NCBI RefSeq assembly: GCF_036227205.1
Contig: NZ_CP109442.1
Coordinates: 3,162,001-3,226,000, forward strand
From: Amycolatopsis sp. NBC_01480
GTDB taxonomy: Bacteria; Actinomycetota; Actinomycetes; Mycobacteriales; Pseudonocardiaceae
Reading direction: 5' to 3'
Length of the DNA: 64,000 bases
A model generated the notes under the pieces. That model was not told the origin of the DNA and did no database searches. It worked only from the letters and a program-made list of their open reading frames with translations. Shown here piece after piece: positions 50,004 through 58,559 of the stretch. The first letter of the stretch is position 1. Each line of letters opens with the position of its first letter. Position numbers and translations under genes: made by a program.

Positions 50004-51145
50004 CCTCGCCGGCCACCCGCGACCCGGCGACCCCGCTGTGGCGCGGGGTCGTGCTGCTGCGTGTGCTCACCTGGTTCTTCGCGCTGGCCGTGGTCATCGG
50101 GCACCGCGCCGAGTTCGCCCGGCCGTGGCTCGCGTGGACGGTGGTCGGCGCGATGGGCGTGTGGTCGCTGGCCACGAGCGACGCGTACTCGCGCGCGTCG
50201 AGCCGGTGGAGCTGGCTGGTGGTGCTGGACGTCGTGGTCACCACGGCGCTGATGCTCACGTCGCCGCTGATCCTGTCCCCTGAGCAGTACGCGGCGGCGA
50301 CCCCGCTGATCACCACGGTCTGGGCGGCCGCCGGACCGCTGGCGGCGGCGACGCGGTTCGGGGCTGGCGGCGGCGTGCTGGCCGGGCTCGTGGTCGCCGT
50401 CGGCACCGGCTTCGCGCGGGAGAAGCTTGACCTCGACGTCGCCCGCGACGGGGTGCTGCTGTGCGCGAGCGGGCTGCTGATCGGCATGGCGGCCACGACA
50501 GCGCGGCGTTCGGCGGAGGCGCTCGCGCGCGCGTTGCGCACCGAAGCCGCGACGGCGGAGCGAGAACGGCTCGCGCGCTCGATCCACGACAGCGTGCTTC
50601 AGGTCCTCGCGCGCGTACGGCATCGCGGTCTCGAGGTCGGCGGCGAAGCGGCGGAGCTGGCAAAGCTGGCCGGGGAGCAAGAGATCGCGTTGCGCGCGCT
50701 CGTCACGACGGAGCCGACGTGGGCGAGCGCGGGCGGCGACGGCTTCGCGGACCTGCGCTCGGCGTTGCAGCTGCTGGCCACGCCGTCGGTGCAGGTGTCG
50801 ACGCCCGCGGGCACCGTCGACCTGGCGACGCACGTCACCGAAGAGCTGGTGGCCGTCACGCGCGAGGCACTGTCCAATGTAGAAAAACACGCGGGGCCGG
50901 ACGCGCACGCGTGGGTCCTGCTGGAGGACCTCGGCACGGAGGTGGTCGTGAGCATCCGCGACGACGGCCCCGGAATCCCCGCCGGGCGATTGGAACGCGC
51001 GGCGCGGCTGGGGCATCTGGGTGTGGTGGAGTCCATCAGGGGGAGGGTGCGCGATCTCGGCGGGACCGCGACCCTGGAGACCGGTCCGGGCACCGGCACG
51101 GAGTGGGAAGTGCGGGTGCCGAGCGCGACGAGGGGCGAGAGATGA
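50000..51145 (+). CDS. MacS-like sensor histidine kinase (DUF5931 type)
   Basis: 381-aa membrane kinase. The N-terminal region with five or so hydrophobic helices begins LWRGVVLLRVLTWFFALAVV, as in MacS/DUF5931 kinases. The HisKA_3 motif is ARSIHDSVLQVLARV with His about residue 196, and the HATPase domain has EALSNVEKHAG and DDGPGIPAGRLERAARLGHLG. It is coupled by four-base overlaps to both the transporter before it and the regulator after it (ATGA, 51142-51145). MacRS systems of Streptomyces control membrane-protein and morphogenesis genes; a similar role here is inference. Confidence 0.87.
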   Translation: MTSPATRDPATPLWRGVVLLRVLTWFFALAVVIGHRAEFARPWLAWTVVGAMGVWSLATSDAYSRASSRWSWLVVLDVVVTTALMLTSPLILSPEQYAAATPLITTVWAAAGPLAAATRFGAGGGVLAGLVVAVGTGFAREKLDLDVARDGVLLCASGLLIGMAATTARRSAEALARALRTEAATAERERLARSIHDSVLQVLARVRHRGLEVGGEAAELAKLAGEQEIALRALVTTEPTWASAGGDGFADLRSALQLLATPSVQVSTPAGTVDLATHVTEELVAVTREALSNVEKHAGPDAHAWVLLEDLGTEVVVSIRDDGPGIPAGRLERAARLGHLGVVESIRGRVRDLGGTATLETGPGTGTEWEVRVPSATRGER

Positions 51146-51798
51146 CGGACGGCACGATCTCGGTGATGGTCGTCGACGACCATCCGATCTGGCGCGACGG
51201 CGTGGCGCGCGACCTGGCCGAAAACGGCTTCGACGTGCAGGCCACGGCGGCCGACGCGCCCGCGGCCGTCCGGATCGCGCGCACCGTGCGGCCCTCGGTG
51301 GTGCTGATGGACCTCAACCTCGGCGGGACGTCCGGGGTGGAGGCGACACGCGAGATCACCGCGGCGCTGCCGGAGACGAAGGTGCTGGTGCTCTCGGCCA
51401 GCGGTGAGCACAGCGACGTGCTGGAGGCGGTGAAGGCGGGCGCGTCCGGTTACCTGGTGAAGTCGGCGTCGGTGGCGGAGCTGGTGGACGCCGTCCATCG
51501 CACGGCCGCCGGCGACCCGGTGTTCACGGCCGGGCTGGCCGGCCTGGTGCTGGGCGAGTACCGGCGGATGGCAGACGCGCCGGACGGCGGAGCCGAGCCG
51601 CCGCGCCTGACCGAACGTGAGACGGACGTGCTGCGGCTTGTCGCGAAGGGCCTCACCGCGCGGCAGATCGCGGAGCGGCTGGTCCTCTCGCACCGGACCG
51701 TGGAGAACCACGTGCAGTCGACGCTGCGGAAGCTCCAGCTGCACAACCGCGTCGAGCTGGCGCGGTACGCGATCGAGCACGGGCTCGACGAGGACTGA
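51142..51798 (+). CDS. LuxR/NarL-family response regulator (MacR-like)
   Basis: 218-aa regulator. The receiver domain has acidic residues in VVDDHPIWRDG, phospho-acceptor Asp57 in VLMDLNLGG, and LSASGEHSD and GYLVKSAS for the switch residues. The LuxR domain (~150-212) contains LTERETDVLRLVAKGLTARQ and RTVENHVQSTLRKLQ. Last gene of the three-gene operon; converges on a lipoprotein gene four bases beyond its stop, with no room for a separate terminator. Confidence 0.91.
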   Translation: MTDGTISVMVVDDHPIWRDGVARDLAENGFDVQATAADAPAAVRIARTVRPSVVLMDLNLGGTSGVEATREITAALPETKVLVLSASGEHSDVLEAVKAGASGYLVKSASVAELVDAVHRTAAGDPVFTAGLAGLVLGEYRRMADAPDGGAEPPRLTERETDVLRLVAKGLTARQIAERLVLSHRTVENHVQSTLRKLQLHNRVELARYAIEHGLDED

Positions 51799-51802
51799 GG
51801 TT

Positions 51803-52885
51803 TCAGGAGATCGAGACGCCCGGGAACTGCTGCGCGTCCGGGATCTTCGCCGAACCCAGCCGCCACGCGGGCTCGCCGGGATGCCAGGCCGCGACGACGC
51901 CGTCGTCCAGCAGGAGGTCGCCGTCCGGGGACCAGTCGAGGCCGGACTGCTTGAGGTGCTCGGTGGTGTAAGGCATCGATGGCGCCTCCTGCCAGGTGAG
52001 GTCATGGAGGTCGAGCAGCCACAGGTCGCGGGTCTGGATGTCGGTGCTGTGCCAGGCGGGCGTGCCGAAGTCGACGGCGGCGAGGCTGCCGTCGCGGTTC
52101 GGCAGCACGTACGGCGTCGAATCCACCACCGGCGGCGCGACCTTGGTGCGGGCGCCGCCCGGCAGGTCGACGACGGTGAGATCGGTCAGGCCGCCGAGGA
52201 TGAGCCGGTCGCCGGTGGCCGCGAGGATCCGCGGGGCCTGCTGCACGGAACGGCCGGTGGCGGGGTCGATCAGCACGTCGACCGTCTCGGCGGTGCCGTT
52301 GTCCACGGTGATCAGCAGCCCGTGTGAAGTCTCCTGCCGGACGATCGTGCGGCAGCTGGCCACGGTGCCGGGGTCGAGCGCGGCGCCGGCCAGCGAAACG
52401 TGCTGGAGCCGGCAGTTGCCGGGGCTGTCCTGGCGGATCGCCCACACGCTGTCGCCGTCCGCGCCGGGGGCGATGCTGAACGCCTGGCCGAGCGGAACCG
52501 GCGCGGTGTCCGGGCCGGTGTAGGTGTAGACGTCGTCCGGCGCGCAGGTGGCGGACTGGCACTCGGGCGAGGTCAGGATGACGGGTGTGTGGCCGACGCG
52601 CTGGACGCTGACCAGCCTCTTCCCGCCGGGGAGGCCGGGCACACTGCCCTTCGCGCCGGTGTCCGCGTCGAACACGGTGGGCGGGGACGTGGCGAGCAGC
52701 AGCCGCACGCTGAGCTGGTTCGCAAGCCCGCCGTCGAGGCCCGTGCGCGGTGGTCCGACGGGCTGGTTCTGCACGGTCGACGGGCTCGGGGTGGTGACCG
52801 GTGCGGGGGTCCCGTTCGTGCAAGCGGCCAGCAGGAGGCTCGCCGCGGCGAGGGCGGCGCCGGCACGAAATACGGGTCTGTTCAG
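51803..52885 (-). CDS. Lipoprotein with beta-propeller-like repeats
   Basis: 360-aa predicted lipoprotein. Signal NRPVFRAGAALAAASLLLAAC places the lipidated Cys near residue 22; a Thr/Pro/Ser spacer follows. The mature domain has repeating strand patterns with Asp/Gly turns (VFDADTGAKGSVPGL, VLIDPATGRSV, RILAATGDRLILGGLT, LDWSPDGDLLLDDG), like a WD40/YVTN-type propeller, and four Cys. The only in-frame start close to the signal peptide is CTG 52885 with GGGGA upstream; no ATG, GTG or TTG fits, which is unusual. Divergent from the DUF1707 gene by 48 bp. Function unknown. Confidence 0.68.
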   Translation of the reverse strand: MNRPVFRAGAALAAASLLLAACTNGTPAPVTTPSPSTVQNQPVGPPRTGLDGGLANQLSVRLLLATSPPTVFDADTGAKGSVPGLPGGKRLVSVQRVGHTPVILTSPECQSATCAPDDVYTYTGPDTAPVPLGQAFSIAPGADGDSVWAIRQDSPGNCRLQHVSLAGAALDPGTVASCRTIVRQETSHGLLITVDNGTAETVDVLIDPATGRSVQQAPRILAATGDRLILGGLTDLTVVDLPGGARTKVAPPVVDSTPYVLPNRDGSLAAVDFGTPAWHSTDIQTRDLWLLDLHDLTWQEAPSMPYTTEHLKQSGLDWSPDGDLLLDDGVVAAWHPGEPAWRLGSAKIPDAQQFPGVSIS

Positions 52886-52920
52886 GGTTTTTCCCCGATC
52901 TGGCTGGCGGAATCGAGTTC

Positions 52921-52926
52921 TACCAT
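52921..52926 (+). promoter_or_regulatory. -10 box (TACCAT) of leaderless DUF1707 transcript
   Basis: TACCAT ends 7 nt before ATG 52934, with no Shine-Dalgarno. It lies in the 48-bp divergent spacer with the lipoprotein gene. Confidence 0.5.
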
Positions 52927-52933
52927 CAACACC

Positions 52934-53596
52934 ATGGGCGAGGAAGAGACAACGACCGCGGAGACCGCGACCGAGACCAAGCCGTTGACCGCGCGCGACA
53001 TCCGGGTCTCCGACGACGAGCGCGAGCACGTCGTCGGCGTGCTCCAGAAGGCGATCGGGCTCGGCATGCTCAACCTCGACGAGTTCACCGAGCGCACCGA
53101 CCGCGCGCTGGCGTCCCGGACCCGCGGCGAGCTGAACGCCGTGCTCGCGGACCTGCCGGGCCTCACGCACCCGGAGGCCGCGCCGGCTCCGTACGCGGCG
53201 CCGGACGCGCCTTCGTACACCCGCTCTTGGGCGCCGGGCCAGCGGATGGAGCTGAACGCGAAGTACTCGTCGCTGCACCGCAGCGGCCCGTGGCAGGTCC
53301 CGCCCGCGATGGTCGTGCGCAACAAGTACGGCAGCACGAAGCTGGACTTCACCGAGGCCCGCACGTCGACGCCGGTGATCGAGATCGAGCTGGACTCGAA
53401 GTGGGGCTCGGTCGAGATCGTCATCCCGCCGCAGGCCGCCGTCGACTACAACTCGATCACCGAGATCAAGTTCGGCTCCCTCGACGACAAAACCGGCAGC
53501 AACGGCCGGGCCGGCACACCGCGGTACGTCCTCACCGGCCGGGTCCACGGAGGCTCGCTGGTCATCCGGCACCCCAGGCGGGGCTTCTTCGGCTGA
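52934..53596 (+). CDS. DUF1707 domain protein with LiaF-like C-terminus
   Basis: 220-aa cytoplasmic protein without membrane helices. The DUF1707 SHOCT-like domain is clear at residues ~22-75 (IRVSDDEREHVVGVLQKAIGLGMLNLDEFTERTDRALASRTRGEL). The C-terminal part (RNKYGSTKLDFTEARTSTPVIEIELDSKWGSVEIVIPP) is the beta-helix-like repeat of LiaF/DUF2154-type proteins. In other bacteria such domains sense or modulate envelope-stress signalling. It lies near the MacRS-type operon, which would fit, but no direct link is shown. Probably leaderless. Confidence 0.83.
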   Translation: MGEEETTTAETATETKPLTARDIRVSDDEREHVVGVLQKAIGLGMLNLDEFTERTDRALASRTRGELNAVLADLPGLTHPEAAPAPYAAPDAPSYTRSWAPGQRMELNAKYSSLHRSGPWQVPPAMVVRNKYGSTKLDFTEARTSTPVIEIELDSKWGSVEIVIPPQAAVDYNSITEIKFGSLDDKTGSNGRAGTPRYVLTGRVHGGSLVIRHPRRGFFG

Positions 53597-53607
53597 CCAG
53601 CGTGAGT

Positions 53608-53642
53608 GCCGGGCCCGCTTCCATCCGTCGGGCGGGTCCGGC
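53608..53642. terminator. Terminator between convergent DUF1707 and ptsI genes
   Basis: An 11-bp stem with one G.U pair (53608-53618, GCCGGGCCCGC, with 53632-53642), followed by GCTTCTTTA on the + strand. Confidence 0.7.
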
Positions 53643-53654
53643 GCTTCTTTACGT

Positions 53655-55379
53655 TTACTTCAGCGCGGCGGCGACCACAGTCCGGGCGTCGGCGGGGGTG
53701 GCGGCGGCCAGCGCCGCGGCAGCCAGCGACCGGGCGTCGTCCAGGGTGACGGACGCCAGGCTCGCGCCCACGGACCGGATCGCCGGGGCGTTCATCGAAA
53801 CGCTGGTCAGGCCGAGTCCGGCCAGCACCAGGGCCAGGCGCGGATCGCCGGCCGCCTCACCGCAGACGCCGGCCGGCTTGCCCGTCACCATCGCCGCGTC
53901 GCCGATCAGTTTCAGCAGGCGCAGCAGCGCCGGCTGCCAGGGGTCGTTCAGCTGGGCCACGGCGCCGAGCTGGCGGTCGGCCGCGAAGGTGTACTGGGCC
54001 AGGTCGTTGGTGCCGACCGAGACGAAGTCCACCGCGTCCAGGATCTCCCGCGCCGACAGGGCCGCGGCCGGGATCTCGATCATCACGCCCGCGCGGGCGA
54101 GGCCGGCGGCGCGGGCGCGCTCGGCGAACCAGGCCGCCTCGTCCGCCGTCGCGACCATCGGGGCCATCACGGAAACGACCGCGCCCGAGTCCTCGGCCGC
54201 GCCGGCGATGGCCGCCAGCTGGCGGTCCAGCACCTCCGGCCGGTCGAACGCCACGCGCAGGCCGCGGACGCCCAGCGCCGGGTTCGGCTCGGCCTCCGGC
54301 GAAAGGAAGGCGAGCGGCTTGTCGGCGCCAGCGTCCAGCGTGCGGACGATGACCGGCTTGCCGCGGAACGGCGAAAGCACCGCGGTGTAGGCCTGGCGCT
54401 GCTCGTCGACGGTCGGCTCGGCCGAGGCGTCGAGGTAACAGAATTCCGTGCGGAACAGGCCGACGCCCTCGGCTCCGGCGTCCGCGGCGGCCTGCGCGTC
54501 GGCCGGGGAGCCGACGTTGCCGTAGACCTTGACGACGTGGCCGTCGGCGGTCGCGCCCGTGCCGTTCCACTCCGCGGGGCCCGCGGCGACGGCGGTGACC
54601 ACCGGCGCCTCCGGGTCGGCGACCTCGACGACGCCGGTGTCCCCGTCGACGGCGAGCGCCGGCGCGTCCAGCGCGAGCAGCCCACGGACCGCGACCACGG
54701 CCGGGATGCCGAGCGCGCGGGCCAGGATCGCGGTGTGGCTCGTCGGGCCGCCCTCTTCGGTGACCAGCGCGAGCACCTTCGCCGGGTTGAGGCCCGCGGT
54801 GTCGGCGGGCGCCAGGTCGCGGGCGACGAGCACGCTCGGCGACGTCAGCTCCGGCACGCCCGGCGGGGCGATGCCGAGCAGCTCGGCGACCAGGCGGTCA
54901 CGCACGTCGCGGACGTCGCGCACCCGCTCGGCCATGTAGCCGCCCGCCGCGGCGAGTGCTTCGGCGAACCCTTCGGCGGCCTGGTAGACGGCGCGGGCCG
55001 CGGGCAGGTTCTGCGCCGTCACCAGCTGCTGGGCCTGCGTGGCGAGCGCCGGGTCGGCGGCCATCGCGGCGGTGGTGATGAGGATCGTGGCGGCTTCGCC
55101 CTCGGCGGTCTCGGCCTGCGCCTCCAGCCGGGCGGCGACGGCGGCGGCGGCGGGCTCGATCCGCGCGGCCTCCGCGGCCGGGTCGGCCGGCGCGGGGGTG
55201 CTCGCGGGCTCGCCGAGCGGCTCGGCGACGCGCACGACGGGACCACTCGCGCGCCCCGGGCTCACAGCGACCCCGGTCAACGACGAAACGGCGGGGTTGT
55301 TGGTCACGGTGACTCCGGCTGACTCGGTGGTCGCGGCGGGCTGGCCCGAGGCGGCTGTGCCCGTGAGGGTCTCAGACAT
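53655..55379 (-). CDS. ptsI: Phosphoenolpyruvate-protein phosphotransferase (PTS enzyme I)
   Basis: 574-aa cytosolic enzyme that passes phosphate from PEP to HPr and starts sugar uptake by the PTS. It has the phospho-His motif EGGPTSHTAILAR with His215, the GLFRTEFCYLD and PVIVRTLDAGADKPL PEP-binding motifs, VMAPMVATADEA, and the second signature VSVGTNDLAQYTFAADRQ. Cys in GVCGEAAGDP is the catalytic acid. About 35 residues of extra Ala/Thr-rich sequence precede the usual start VSPGRASGPV. The gene overlaps the upstream ParB-like gene by 8 bp and forms an operon with it and the ribokinase. No HPr gene is in the window. Confidence 0.95.
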   Translation of the reverse strand: MSETLTGTAASGQPAATTESAGVTVTNNPAVSSLTGVAVSPGRASGPVVRVAEPLGEPASTPAPADPAAEAARIEPAAAAVAARLEAQAETAEGEAATILITTAAMAADPALATQAQQLVTAQNLPAARAVYQAAEGFAEALAAAGGYMAERVRDVRDVRDRLVAELLGIAPPGVPELTSPSVLVARDLAPADTAGLNPAKVLALVTEEGGPTSHTAILARALGIPAVVAVRGLLALDAPALAVDGDTGVVEVADPEAPVVTAVAAGPAEWNGTGATADGHVVKVYGNVGSPADAQAAADAGAEGVGLFRTEFCYLDASAEPTVDEQRQAYTAVLSPFRGKPVIVRTLDAGADKPLAFLSPEAEPNPALGVRGLRVAFDRPEVLDRQLAAIAGAAEDSGAVVSVMAPMVATADEAAWFAERARAAGLARAGVMIEIPAAALSAREILDAVDFVSVGTNDLAQYTFAADRQLGAVAQLNDPWQPALLRLLKLIGDAAMVTGKPAGVCGEAAGDPRLALVLAGLGLTSVSMNAPAIRSVGASLASVTLDDARSLAAAALAAATPADARTVVAAALK

Positions 55380-56109
55380 GGTCTAGACCATAGCTCAGAT
55401 ACGTCTCGATATCTCGCGGTGCCGCCCACAATCCGCGGGACCGCACCCGCTCGAGCACCGGCCGCACCTCCTCGTGCCACCACGCCTCGGCCAGCTGTTC
55501 GCGGCTGGCCAGCGGGCGGCCGTGCAGAGTCTGCCGGAAACCCCAGGCCTCCGCCGAGTCCGCGAGCCGGAACCAGTCGGCCGGATCGTCGAGCCAGAGG
55601 TCGAGGCGGACGTCGTCGGCGAGCGGCACGCGCTCGAGGAACAGCCGCTCGGCGGTCTTCGACGGCAGGTCCGCCACCGTGAGACAGCGCAACGCCCAGG
55701 CCACGGTGCAGATCCGGCGCACCTGGGCGCGCACCGCCGACGACCCGCGGGCGCGAGCCAGCGCGACGCGATGGTGGCCATCCTCCACGAAGTACATGTC
55801 GCCCAGCCGCACGAGCCGCACCGGTGGCAGGTCCGCGGACGTGCGCGCCAGCGCCTCCCAGCGGTCCCGCAACGCGCGGTTGCGCGGCCGGAATTGACGG
55901 TCGAAGTCGCCGCCACGGGCGACGGTGCCGACCACGCCCTCGAGCGGGACGTCGCACACGCCCTCGTCGGACTCGGACTGCCGGCCCAGCGCCGCCAGCG
56001 TCTCCGACAAGGACATGATCGCCAGCGCGTCGGGACGCCGTGCGTCCGCGATCGCTTTCAGTTGGGCGGCGTACCCCCGCCACCAGGCCGAACCGAACGA
56101 ATCGCCCAC
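55372..56109 (-). CDS. ParB-like nuclease/sulfiredoxin-fold protein
   Basis: 245-aa protein with a ParB/sulfiredoxin-like core: RLVRLGDMYFVEDGHHRVALARARG, where the VEDGHHR stretch is the GxHR signature of ParB-like proteins. It lacks the ParB helix-turn-helix and so is not the chromosome-partition ParB. The N-terminus (GDSFGSAWWRGYAAQLKAIADARRPD) and Trp-rich C-terminus are not recognised. It sits between ribokinase (28-bp gap) and ptsI (8-bp overlap), all on the minus strand. Function unknown; a nucleotide-binding or regulatory role is possible. Confidence 0.72.
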   Translation of the reverse strand: MGDSFGSAWWRGYAAQLKAIADARRPDALAIMSLSETLAALGRQSESDEGVCDVPLEGVVGTVARGGDFDRQFRPRNRALRDRWEALARTSADLPPVRLVRLGDMYFVEDGHHRVALARARGSSAVRAQVRRICTVAWALRCLTVADLPSKTAERLFLERVPLADDVRLDLWLDDPADWFRLADSAEAWGFRQTLHGRPLASREQLAEAWWHEEVRPVLERVRSRGLWAAPRDIETYLSYGLDHV

Positions 56110-56137
56110 GTGAACGACAACACGGGGCCGCCGCCGG

Positions 56138-57010
56138 TCATTCCAGCTCGTCGGGAGTCGGGTACGACGGCTGCGCGCCGTGTCGCGTCACGCTCACAGC
56201 CGCGACCTTCACGGCCCGCTTCGCCGCGTCGACGAGCGTCGCGCCTTCGGCCAGCGAAGCAGCCAGCGCACCCGCGAAGGCGTCTCCGGCACCCGTGGTG
56301 TCGACGGCCTCGACCTTCGGCGACGCGACCTCCGTCGAGCCGTCCGCCTCGACGACCACCGCGCCCTTCGCGCCGAGGGTCACGACGGCCGCGCGCGGGC
56401 CCAGCTCAAGCAGCTTGCGCGGGTCGGCGTCCTCGGTACCGAGCAGGTACGCGGCCTCGTGCTCGTTGACGAGCAAAACGTCGAGCGCGCCCAGTGTTTC
56501 GCGTGAAACCTCAGCGGCGGGCGACAGGTTGAGCAGCACGCGGACGCCCTTCGCGCTCGCGCGCGCGACGGCGTGCTCGACCGTTGGCAACGGCACCTCG
56601 AGCGAGGTGACCAGGACGCGCACGCCGTCGAGGACGTCGTCGGTGAGGTCGCCGGGCTCCAGCGCGGAGTTGGCGCCGGGGGAGACGAGGATGGAGTTCT
56701 CGCCGTCCGGGGTCACGGTGATGTAGGCGATGCCGGTCGGCCGTCCGACGGTGCGGACGTGGCCGGTCGCGACGCCCGCGTCGGCGAGCGAATCGCGCAG
56801 CAGCCGGCCGTACGAGTCGTCGCCGACGGCGCCCAGCAGCGCGACGTCCGCGCCCAGGCGACCGGCCGCCGCGGCCGTGTTCGCGCCCTTGCCGCCGGGC
56901 GACAGCGTGGTGTCGCCGCCCAGCACCGTCTCGCCGCCTCCGGGGCGGCGCTCGACCGGCACGACCAGGTCGGCGTTGGCGGATCCCACGACCAGAACGG
57001 CAGCACTCAT
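56138..57010 (-). CDS. rbsK: Ribokinase (PfkB family)
   Basis: 290-aa sugar kinase making ribose-5-phosphate from ribose and ATP. PfkB motif 1 is GGKGANTAAAAGRLGADV; motif 2 is DTTGAGDAFAGAL with catalytic Asp243. SANADLVVPVERRPGGGETVLGG near the N-terminus and EHEAAYLLG are also typical of ribokinase. ATG 57010 is preferred over a GTG three codons upstream because it gives the standard N-terminus SAAVLVVGSANAD. First gene of the operon with the ParB-like and ptsI genes, which suggests shared control of carbon uptake. Confidence 0.87.
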   Translation of the reverse strand: MSAAVLVVGSANADLVVPVERRPGGGETVLGGDTTLSPGGKGANTAAAAGRLGADVALLGAVGDDSYGRLLRDSLADAGVATGHVRTVGRPTGIAYITVTPDGENSILVSPGANSALEPGDLTDDVLDGVRVLVTSLEVPLPTVEHAVARASAKGVRVLLNLSPAAEVSRETLGALDVLLVNEHEAAYLLGTEDADPRKLLELGPRAAVVTLGAKGAVVVEADGSTEVASPKVEAVDTTGAGDAFAGALAASLAEGATLVDAAKRAVKVAAVSVTRHGAQPSYPTPDELE

Positions 57011-57401
57011 GGCGGTCACTCTGCCACGAGCGCCTGGTCACGCGGGTCAAGGACAGTACGGGCACAAAAGTGAAGGTTTTTGTAACTTATCTAGCGCCGG
57101 GTGCGACAATCAGGCGAGCAGCGGACAACCCGTCACTCGATCGGGGGATAGAACTCCCCCAGGCGTCACTTCTGACACGGGCTCCGCTCTTGTGGTGCGT
57201 CACTGTCCTCGAGACCAGTGGCGTTGCCCCGACCGGAAGCGCACCGGAGAGGGCATCGGGTCGCCGGCGCCGATCACGTAGCCCCCCGAGTGATCGGCGT
57301 CGGCGGCGCCCCGTCACCCGCGGGGCCGCCCCGGGTTTCCCCTACCCAGGACGGCGGCTTACCGCCTGTTCTGGCAGGTCAGAGCTTCCTACCGTCGAGG
57401 C
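57011..57401. other. Gene-free stretch with hairpin 57262-57305
   Basis: No credible gene. A 16-bp near-perfect inverted repeat (57262-57277 with 57290-57305, one mismatch) lies in the second half. An AT-rich patch at 57063-57091 (TTTTTGTAACTTATCTA) stands out and may hold the ribokinase promoter, for which TACTGT (57053-57058, minus) is a -10 candidate. A small GGGGG/CCCCC dyad occurs around 57143-57160. Confidence 0.45.
57390..57395 (+). promoter_or_regulatory. -10 box (TACCGT) of leaderless membrane-protein transcript
   Basis: TACCGT ends 6 nt before ATG 57402 with no ribosome-binding site. Confidence 0.5.
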
Positions 57402-57812
57402 ATGACGATCTCCGACTGGAAGCGCTCGATCTACGCGCTGCTGGCGTTGCCCGCATTCGCCGCCGGCCCTCGGGCCCGGCGGCAGCTCGCCGCGCGGCTG
57501 GTGGGCACCACCGTGCGCGAAGGTCCCCCTCGCCGCCTCGCCTCGGCCGGTCTGGCCCTGCTGGCGTGGCCGTTCGCGGTGCTGATCTGGTTCCTGGTGT
57601 GGCGGATCGCGACTTACGGGCTGTTCTGGGACGAGGCCACGGCCGGCGCTTCGTGGGGCGGGCCGTCGCTGACCGGGGCGTGGATCGTGCACTTCTTCTG
57701 CGCGCTGGGCATGGTTGTCCCCGCGATGTGGCTGCTCCGGCCGCTGACCGCGGCGCAAGCCGGACTGCTCTCCGGCCGCGTTGGTACCGAAATGGGTGTC
57801 CCGAGCACCTAG
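57402..57812 (+). CDS. Small membrane protein of unknown function
   Basis: 136-aa protein with a short basic N-terminus, an amphipathic Arg-rich segment (GPRARRQLAARLVG), then two clear membrane helices (about residues 48-68, LALLAWPFAVLIWFLVW, and 90-112, AWIVHFFCALGMVVPAMWLL). No family recognised. The start is supported by the -10 spacing (leaderless). The stop codon TAG is itself the first half of the -10 box of the following TetR gene, nine bases ahead, so the two genes are compacted but separately transcribed. Confidence 0.65.
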   Translation: MTISDWKRSIYALLALPAFAAGPRARRQLAARLVGTTVREGPPRRLASAGLALLAWPFAVLIWFLVWRIATYGLFWDEATAGASWGGPSLTGAWIVHFFCALGMVVPAMWLLRPLTAAQAGLLSGRVGTEMGVPST

Positions 57813-57815
57813 AAT
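57810..57815 (+). promoter_or_regulatory. -10 box (TAGAAT) of leaderless tetR transcript
   Basis: TAGAAT ends 6 nt before ATG 57822 and overlaps the stop codon of the preceding gene. Confidence 0.55.
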
Positions 57816-57821
57816 GTCCGG

Positions 57822-58559
57822 ATGAGCAGCCCCACGCGAAGGGGCCGCGCGCGAGCGGCTACCGAGCAGGACATCCGCCGCACCGCCCGTAAACTCCTGG
57901 TGGACGACGGTCCGGATGCGGTCACCCTGCGCGCGATCGCCCGCGAGCTGGGCATCACCGCGCCGGCTCTCTACCGCTACTACGAGTCCCGCGACGACCT
58001 GGTGGAGAACCTCCGCCTCGACGTCTGCGCCGATCTGGCGGCCGAGCTGGCCGTGGACATCGCCGAGCTGCCCGACGACGGCATGCTCCAGCTGTTCGCC
58101 ATCTGCAAGGGCTTCCGGCGCTGGGCGCTGACGCACACCAAGGAGTTCACGCTGGTGTTCGCCTCGCCCACGGGCGGGGTCGGCACCACCGCGGGCAGCG
58201 CGCTGCACCGCCTCGACGAGCCGTTCGGCCGGATCTTCCTCGCCGCCGCCGGCCAGGTGCTGGCGATCCACGACCTGGTGATGCCGCCGAACGACGTGGT
58301 CCCGCCCGAGCTCCGCGACGACCTCACCGCGTTCCAGGGGGAGCTGCTCGCGGTGCTGGCGGAGTCCGGGCGGGCCATCGCGCCGGAGAAGCTGGACCTG
58401 GGCCTGACCTACCTGATGATCCAGTTCTGGGCCCGGCTCTACGGGCACGTCACGCTTGAGGTGTTCGGCAACTACCCGATCCCCGTGTCCAAGCCGGACG
58501 TGCTGTTCGAGGCCATGCTGGCCGACCTCGCCCGCGACGTCGGCCTCGACGCGCGTTAG
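57822..58559 (+). CDS. TetR/AcrR-family transcriptional regulator
   Basis: 245-aa repressor. The N-terminal helix-turn-helix spans residues ~17-60: DIRRTARKLLVDDGPDAVTLRAIARELGITAPALYRYYESRDDLVENL. The C-terminal ligand-binding domain (~70-240) has the WHG-type pattern RRWALTHTKEFTLVFASPTGG and ILQFWARLYGHVTLEVFGNYPI. The inducer is unknown. It converges on an SDR gene with overlapping stop codons (58556-58559), so each gene's transcription could affect the other. Confidence 0.9.
   Translation: MSSPTRRGRARAATEQDIRRTARKLLVDDGPDAVTLRAIARELGITAPALYRYYESRDDLVENLRLDVCADLAAELAVDIAELPDDGMLQLFAICKGFRRWALTHTKEFTLVFASPTGGVGTTAGSALHRLDEPFGRIFLAAAGQVLAIHDLVMPPNDVVPPELRDDLTAFQGELLAVLAESGRAIAPEKLDLGLTYLMIQFWARLYGHVTLEVFGNYPIPVSKPDVLFEAMLADLARDVGLDAR

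Noticed and set aside
57070..57405. Small gene of 111 codons in the rbsK/membrane-protein spacer
   Set aside because: Arg/Ser-rich translation without a ribosome-binding site or -10 box, and it crosses a hairpin and the next gene's promoter.
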